A DNA stretch of 18,661 nucleotides, from assembly GCA_029881015.1 (NCBI GenBank), contig JAOUNK010000020.1:1-18661 (forward strand), read 5' to 3'. Shown here in pieces: positions 15,808 through 18,661 of the stretch. Source of the DNA: Gammaproteobacteria bacterium (GTDB taxonomy: Bacteria; Pseudomonadota; Gammaproteobacteria; Steroidobacterales; Woeseiaceae). Numbering within the stretch: position 1 is the stretch's first letter; every line of letters begins with the position of its first letter. Below the pieces are notes generated by a model. The model did no database searches. It saw only the letters and a program-made list of their open reading frames with translations, and had not been told where the DNA came from. A program made the position numbers and the translations under genes.

Positions 15808-17601
15808 TTACATCAATTGCGCCTCGATCCACCGGTCGATCTTGGCTTCCAGCATCGACAGCGGCATTGCACCGTCGCGCAGTACCTCGGTGTGGAAGGC
15901 CTTGATGTCAAACTCGTCACCGAGTCGTGCCTCGGCATTGTCGCGGATGGCGCGAATCTTGAGTTGCCCTACCTTGTAGGCCAGGGCCTGGCCCGGAATG
16001 GCCATGAAGCGCTCTGCCTCCGAGACAGCACGTGCCTCGGCGACCGCAGAGTTTGCATACATGTAATCGAGAACCTGTTGCCGGGACCAGCCCTTGGCGT
16101 GAATTCCCGTGTCCACGACCAGTCGAATCGAGCGCCAGAGTTCCGCATTCAGGCCGCCGAAGTACTGGTAGGGGTCGGTGTAAACGCCGATCTCCTTGCC
16201 GAGTGACTCCGCGTACAGGCCCCAGCCTTCGGAAAAGGCCGTGAAGCCGCCGAAACGGCGGAAATCGGGCAGGTCCTCGTTCTCACGCTGGAGCATGATC
16301 TGGAAATGGTGCCCGGGGATCGCCTCGTGCAGGAACAGGGACTCCATCGCCCAGTTCGGACGGGCGGACAGGTCGTAGGCATTGGCATAGAACACGCCCG
16401 GCCGCTCGCCGTCGGGCGTACCCGCCATGTAGGAGCCACCCGACGCGGACTTCTCGCGGAACGGCTCGACGCGCCGCACCTCGAAGCCGGTCTTCGGGAA
16501 GATCTCGAAGAGCCCCTTCGACAGCTCCGAGACATGGTCCGACATGTCGCGGTAACCCTGGATCAGCTGTTCGGGCTCGTCGAAGAAGAACTGCGGATCG
16601 GAATTCATGTACTCGAAGAACTCCTTGAGGTCGCCTTCGAACCCGACTTCCTCCATCACGGAGTGCATCTCGCCGTGGATACGAGCAACTTCGTCAAGAC
16701 CGACCTGGTGAATCTCTTCGGGCGTCATGTCGGTCGTGGTACGGATACGCACCATGTACTCGTACCAGGACACGCCGTTGGGCTGGGCGTAAAGGCCGAC
16801 CGTCTCGCGGGCGTTCTCGAGGTAGTCGTCGCCAATGAAATTGCCGATGCGCTGGTACGCCGGGATGATCGTGTTCATGATCTTGTCTGCATACAGCGCG
16901 GTCAGGCGTTCACGATCTTCCGCGCTGAAGTCCCCGGGCATGTTCCTGACCGGGGCATAGAAGTTGCTGTCCTCGACGTTGTCGACAATGTGCGCATCGA
17001 TCTGCGGCTGCAGTTTTTCCATCAGGATGCGCGGCTGGGTAACGCCGGCCTGCATGCCTTCCTGCATGTTGCTCACGAGCTGGTCGATGATCACCGAGAA
17101 GTCATCGGCCCGGGAGAGGAAGTCCTCGTAGTCCTTCACCGTCTTGAACGGGTGCGCACTTGCACCGCTGCCGAGCTGGACGAAGAAGTTGGTTATCGAG
17201 TAGAACTGGTTGATCGGCTGCAGGTGGAACGGGAACTGGTTCCCTTCCAATGACTGCTCGCGATTGATCCGGAAGATATCGTAGCTGAGCTGATCCTGGT
17301 AACCGAGCTGGCCGCGATCGATCTCGAGGAGGCGCCGCAGAAATTCTTCGTCCATCGCCTTTTCAGCGGCCCTGTGCTCGGGACTGTCGCTGTTGGCCAT
17401 GCGGTCGTTGAAGCGATAATCGCCGATGAACGTCGCACTCAATGGATTCAATTCGAGGCCGCGCTCGAAATGCTCGTCGAACAGCGCGTGTAGCGCCGTT
17501 GGGGCATCAACCACCGTCTCGGTGGCAACGGGCTCATCGTTACCGCCGCAGGCAGCGGCAAGACAAACGGCAGCCAGCACGGCTGAAAGTCGCAGATTCA
17601 T
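15808..17601 (-). CDS. DUF885 family lipoprotein, probable zinc peptidase
   Basis: 597 residues from ATG 17601 (GGGGAA upstream). The frame is open 13 codons further, but only this start places the signal correctly. Lipoprotein signal MNLRLSAVLAAV ... LAAAC, with lipidated Cys18 and Gly at +2, suggests the outer membrane. The body is the all-helical DUF885 fold with the metal motif HEAIPGHH (His425, Glu426, His431) and the downstream EGWGLYAE (Glu458), an arrangement related to gluzincin M32/M2-type peptidases. NPLSATFIGDYRFNDR near the N-terminus is also typical of the family. Likely a secreted peptidase or peptide-scavenging enzyme; substrate unknown. It is first in the run with the two GTPases (9-base gap to GTPase A), and 55 bases after the DUF1501 gene. 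Confidence 0.93.
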   Translation of the reverse strand: MNLRLSAVLAAVCLAAACGGNDEPVATETVVDAPTALHALFDEHFERGLELNPLSATFIGDYRFNDRMANSDSPEHRAAEKAMDEEFLRRLLEIDRGQLGYQDQLSYDIFRINREQSLEGNQFPFHLQPINQFYSITNFFVQLGSGASAHPFKTVKDYEDFLSRADDFSVIIDQLVSNMQEGMQAGVTQPRILMEKLQPQIDAHIVDNVEDSNFYAPVRNMPGDFSAEDRERLTALYADKIMNTIIPAYQRIGNFIGDDYLENARETVGLYAQPNGVSWYEYMVRIRTTTDMTPEEIHQVGLDEVARIHGEMHSVMEEVGFEGDLKEFFEYMNSDPQFFFDEPEQLIQGYRDMSDHVSELSKGLFEIFPKTGFEVRRVEPFREKSASGGSYMAGTPDGERPGVFYANAYDLSARPNWAMESLFLHEAIPGHHFQIMLQRENEDLPDFRRFGGFTAFSEGWGLYAESLGKEIGVYTDPYQYFGGLNAELWRSIRLVVDTGIHAKGWSRQQVLDYMYANSAVAEARAVSEAERFMAIPGQALAYKVGQLKIRAIRDNAEARLGDEFDIKAFHTEVLRDGAMPLSMLEAKIDRWIEAQLM

Positions 17602-17656
17602 GTAGGTTCCCCGGAAAGCGTTTATTGATCTAGAGACCATCGCGGCCCCGTATTGT

Positions 17657-18661
17657 TCAGGTGATCATAAACCCAAGGTCCCGCTGCGCAAAATTGGCGA
17701 GATTCGGTGCCACGACGTCCAGGTCGCTATCGGGAATCCCGAACCACCTGGCCAGCGTCGCCGCGTACTGGTCCGCCGAGGTTGACGGGATCATGCGCCC
17801 GCCTCCGATATCCTCGGGACCGTCGATCTCGAGCACGGGGTAGCTGCCGTACAGGTCGCCGCCGTTGACCGCACCACCGACCACGAGCTGGTTGCCCGCC
17901 CAGGCATGGTCCGTGCCATCGCCGTTCGACGTCAACGTCCGGCCGAAATCCGATTGCGTGAACGTCGTAACGCCGTCCGCGATCTGCAATTCCTCAGTCG
18001 CGGCATGGAAAGCCGCAATGGCGTCGCTAACGCCACCCAACAGCCCCGGCTGGTTCTCGTTCTGGTCGTCGTGCGAATCGAAGCCGCCGGCCGCAACGAA
18101 AAAGATCTGGCGTTGCATCTGCAGTTCGTCGCGCACGGCAATCAGGCGCGCAACGGTCTGTAGCTGCGTTCCCAGCTGCGACTGCGGGAACACTGTATTG
18201 ATTGTCGGCGCATTGGCGATTGCCGCCGATACTGTGCCAGCCGCGTCAATGGACCGGCGCTGAACTTCGGCGTAGCCGCGTTCGTAGATCGTGTCGTACT
18301 GCGCATCGACGACACGCCCGAACGCGAGGCGCTGCTCGTTCAGGATATCGCCCGGCGTGGTTGAGAACCCCTGGTACTGGACCGGCCCGCCCGGGCCCAT
18401 GACATAGGCAACCGTTTCATCGGCCGACTGGAACAAGTTCGAGCCGAACAGGGATGCATTGGTCGCCATCTGCTGACCGGCAACGCCGTCCCTGATCAGG
18501 TCCGCCATGCGACCGGCCCAGCCGGTCTTGCTCGGCACGTTGCCGCGCAGCGAAGTCCATTGGTCCTGCTGGTCGTTATGCGAGAACAACTGCGGGGGTA
18601 AGGTTACGGAGCGGTTCTGGTATTGCGTCTTTGTTGCCGGTTCGACGAGCGGGCCCACGTT
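17657..18661 (-). CDS. DUF1501 domain protein, C-terminal part (N-terminus beyond right edge)
   Basis: The frame is open through the right edge, so only the last 334 codons are seen; the usual family start with a Tat-type signal would lie outside. Family signatures in order: LFSHNDQQDQW, GWAGRMADL, then after a variable middle FFVAAGGFDSHDDQ, TFTQSDFGRTLTSNGDGTDHAWAG, GNQLVVGGAVNGGDLYGSYP, and the C-terminal QYAATLARWFGI. These identify DUF1501, a secreted sulfatase/alkaline-phosphatase-like fold protein often encoded next to DUF1800. The conserved DSHDDQ and TDHAWAG residues are candidate metal ligands. Function is unknown. An internal GTG at 18658 is in frame but is not the start, since homologous sequence continues upstream. 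Confidence 0.92.
   Translation of the reverse strand, partial: NVGPLVEPATKTQYQNRSVTLPPQLFSHNDQQDQWTSLRGNVPSKTGWAGRMADLIRDGVAGQQMATNASLFGSNLFQSADETVAYVMGPGGPVQYQGFSTTPGDILNEQRLAFGRVVDAQYDTIYERGYAEVQRRSIDAAGTVSAAIANAPTINTVFPQSQLGTQLQTVARLIAVRDELQMQRQIFFVAAGGFDSHDDQNENQPGLLGGVSDAIAAFHAATEELQIADGVTTFTQSDFGRTLTSNGDGTDHAWAGNQLVVGGAVNGGDLYGSYPVLEIDGPEDIGGGRMIPSTSADQYAATLARWFGIPDSDLDVVAPNLANFAQRDLGFMIT

Noticed and set aside
14428..16206. Open frame of 592 codons on the plus strand
   Set aside because: Antisense to GTPase A and the DUF885 gene, both of which carry clear family motifs; the translation has no recognisable domain.

Overview
The window is a gene-dense, high-GC (about 60% by eye) chromosomal segment of a gammaproteobacterium. 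The lineage call rests on a full PlsB-type glycerol-3-phosphate acyltransferase, a gammaproteobacterial-style CusCBA copper/silver efflux operon, an alkyltransferase-like (ATL) protein, and DUF885/DUF1501 exported proteins typical of free-living, often marine, gammaproteobacteria. Genus-level placement is not possible from this sequence alone. I see no rRNA, tRNA, CRISPR array, insertion sequence or phage gene. No stretch longer than about 160 bases lacks a gene.

Region 1 (1-5904, minus strand) is a copper/silver efflux operon. It is transcribed as a small Cys-rich exported protein, then cusC (outer-membrane channel), cusB (periplasmic adaptor) and cusA (RND pump, cut by the left edge after 1001 codons). 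cusC/cusB and cusB/cusA overlap by ATGA. The cusC ribosome binding site lies inside a predicted hairpin directly after the stop codon of the Cys-rich gene, which suggests that translating the leader gene controls cusC. No CusF and no two-component or MerR-type regulator is present in the window.

Region 2 (5962-10502) holds plsB on the minus strand. Diverging from it on the plus strand are a membrane-anchored protein of unknown function and a secreted PqqB-like metallo-beta-lactamase-fold protein. A large imperfect inverted repeat sits in the 157-base plsB/unknown intergenic region, and a 14-base perfect palindrome follows plsB.

Region 3 (10499-17601, minus strand) is a tightly packed run of seven genes: DUF885 lipoprotein peptidase, two tandem DUF697/dynamin-like GTPases, ATL protein, a duplicated thioredoxin-fold (HCCA isomerase/DsbA-like) protein, a small alpha/beta hydrolase and a very acidic hendecad-repeat lipoprotein. 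Spacing is minus 65 to plus 24 bases throughout, so one transcript is likely. It appears to end at a strong intrinsic terminator embedded in the coding sequence of the convergent PqqB-like gene.

Region 4 (17657-18661, minus strand) is the C-terminal part of a DUF1501 protein that runs off the right edge. The best candidate for an undescribed system is the paired-GTPase operon of region 3. The best candidate regulatory novelty is the Cys-rich leader plus hairpin ahead of cusC.
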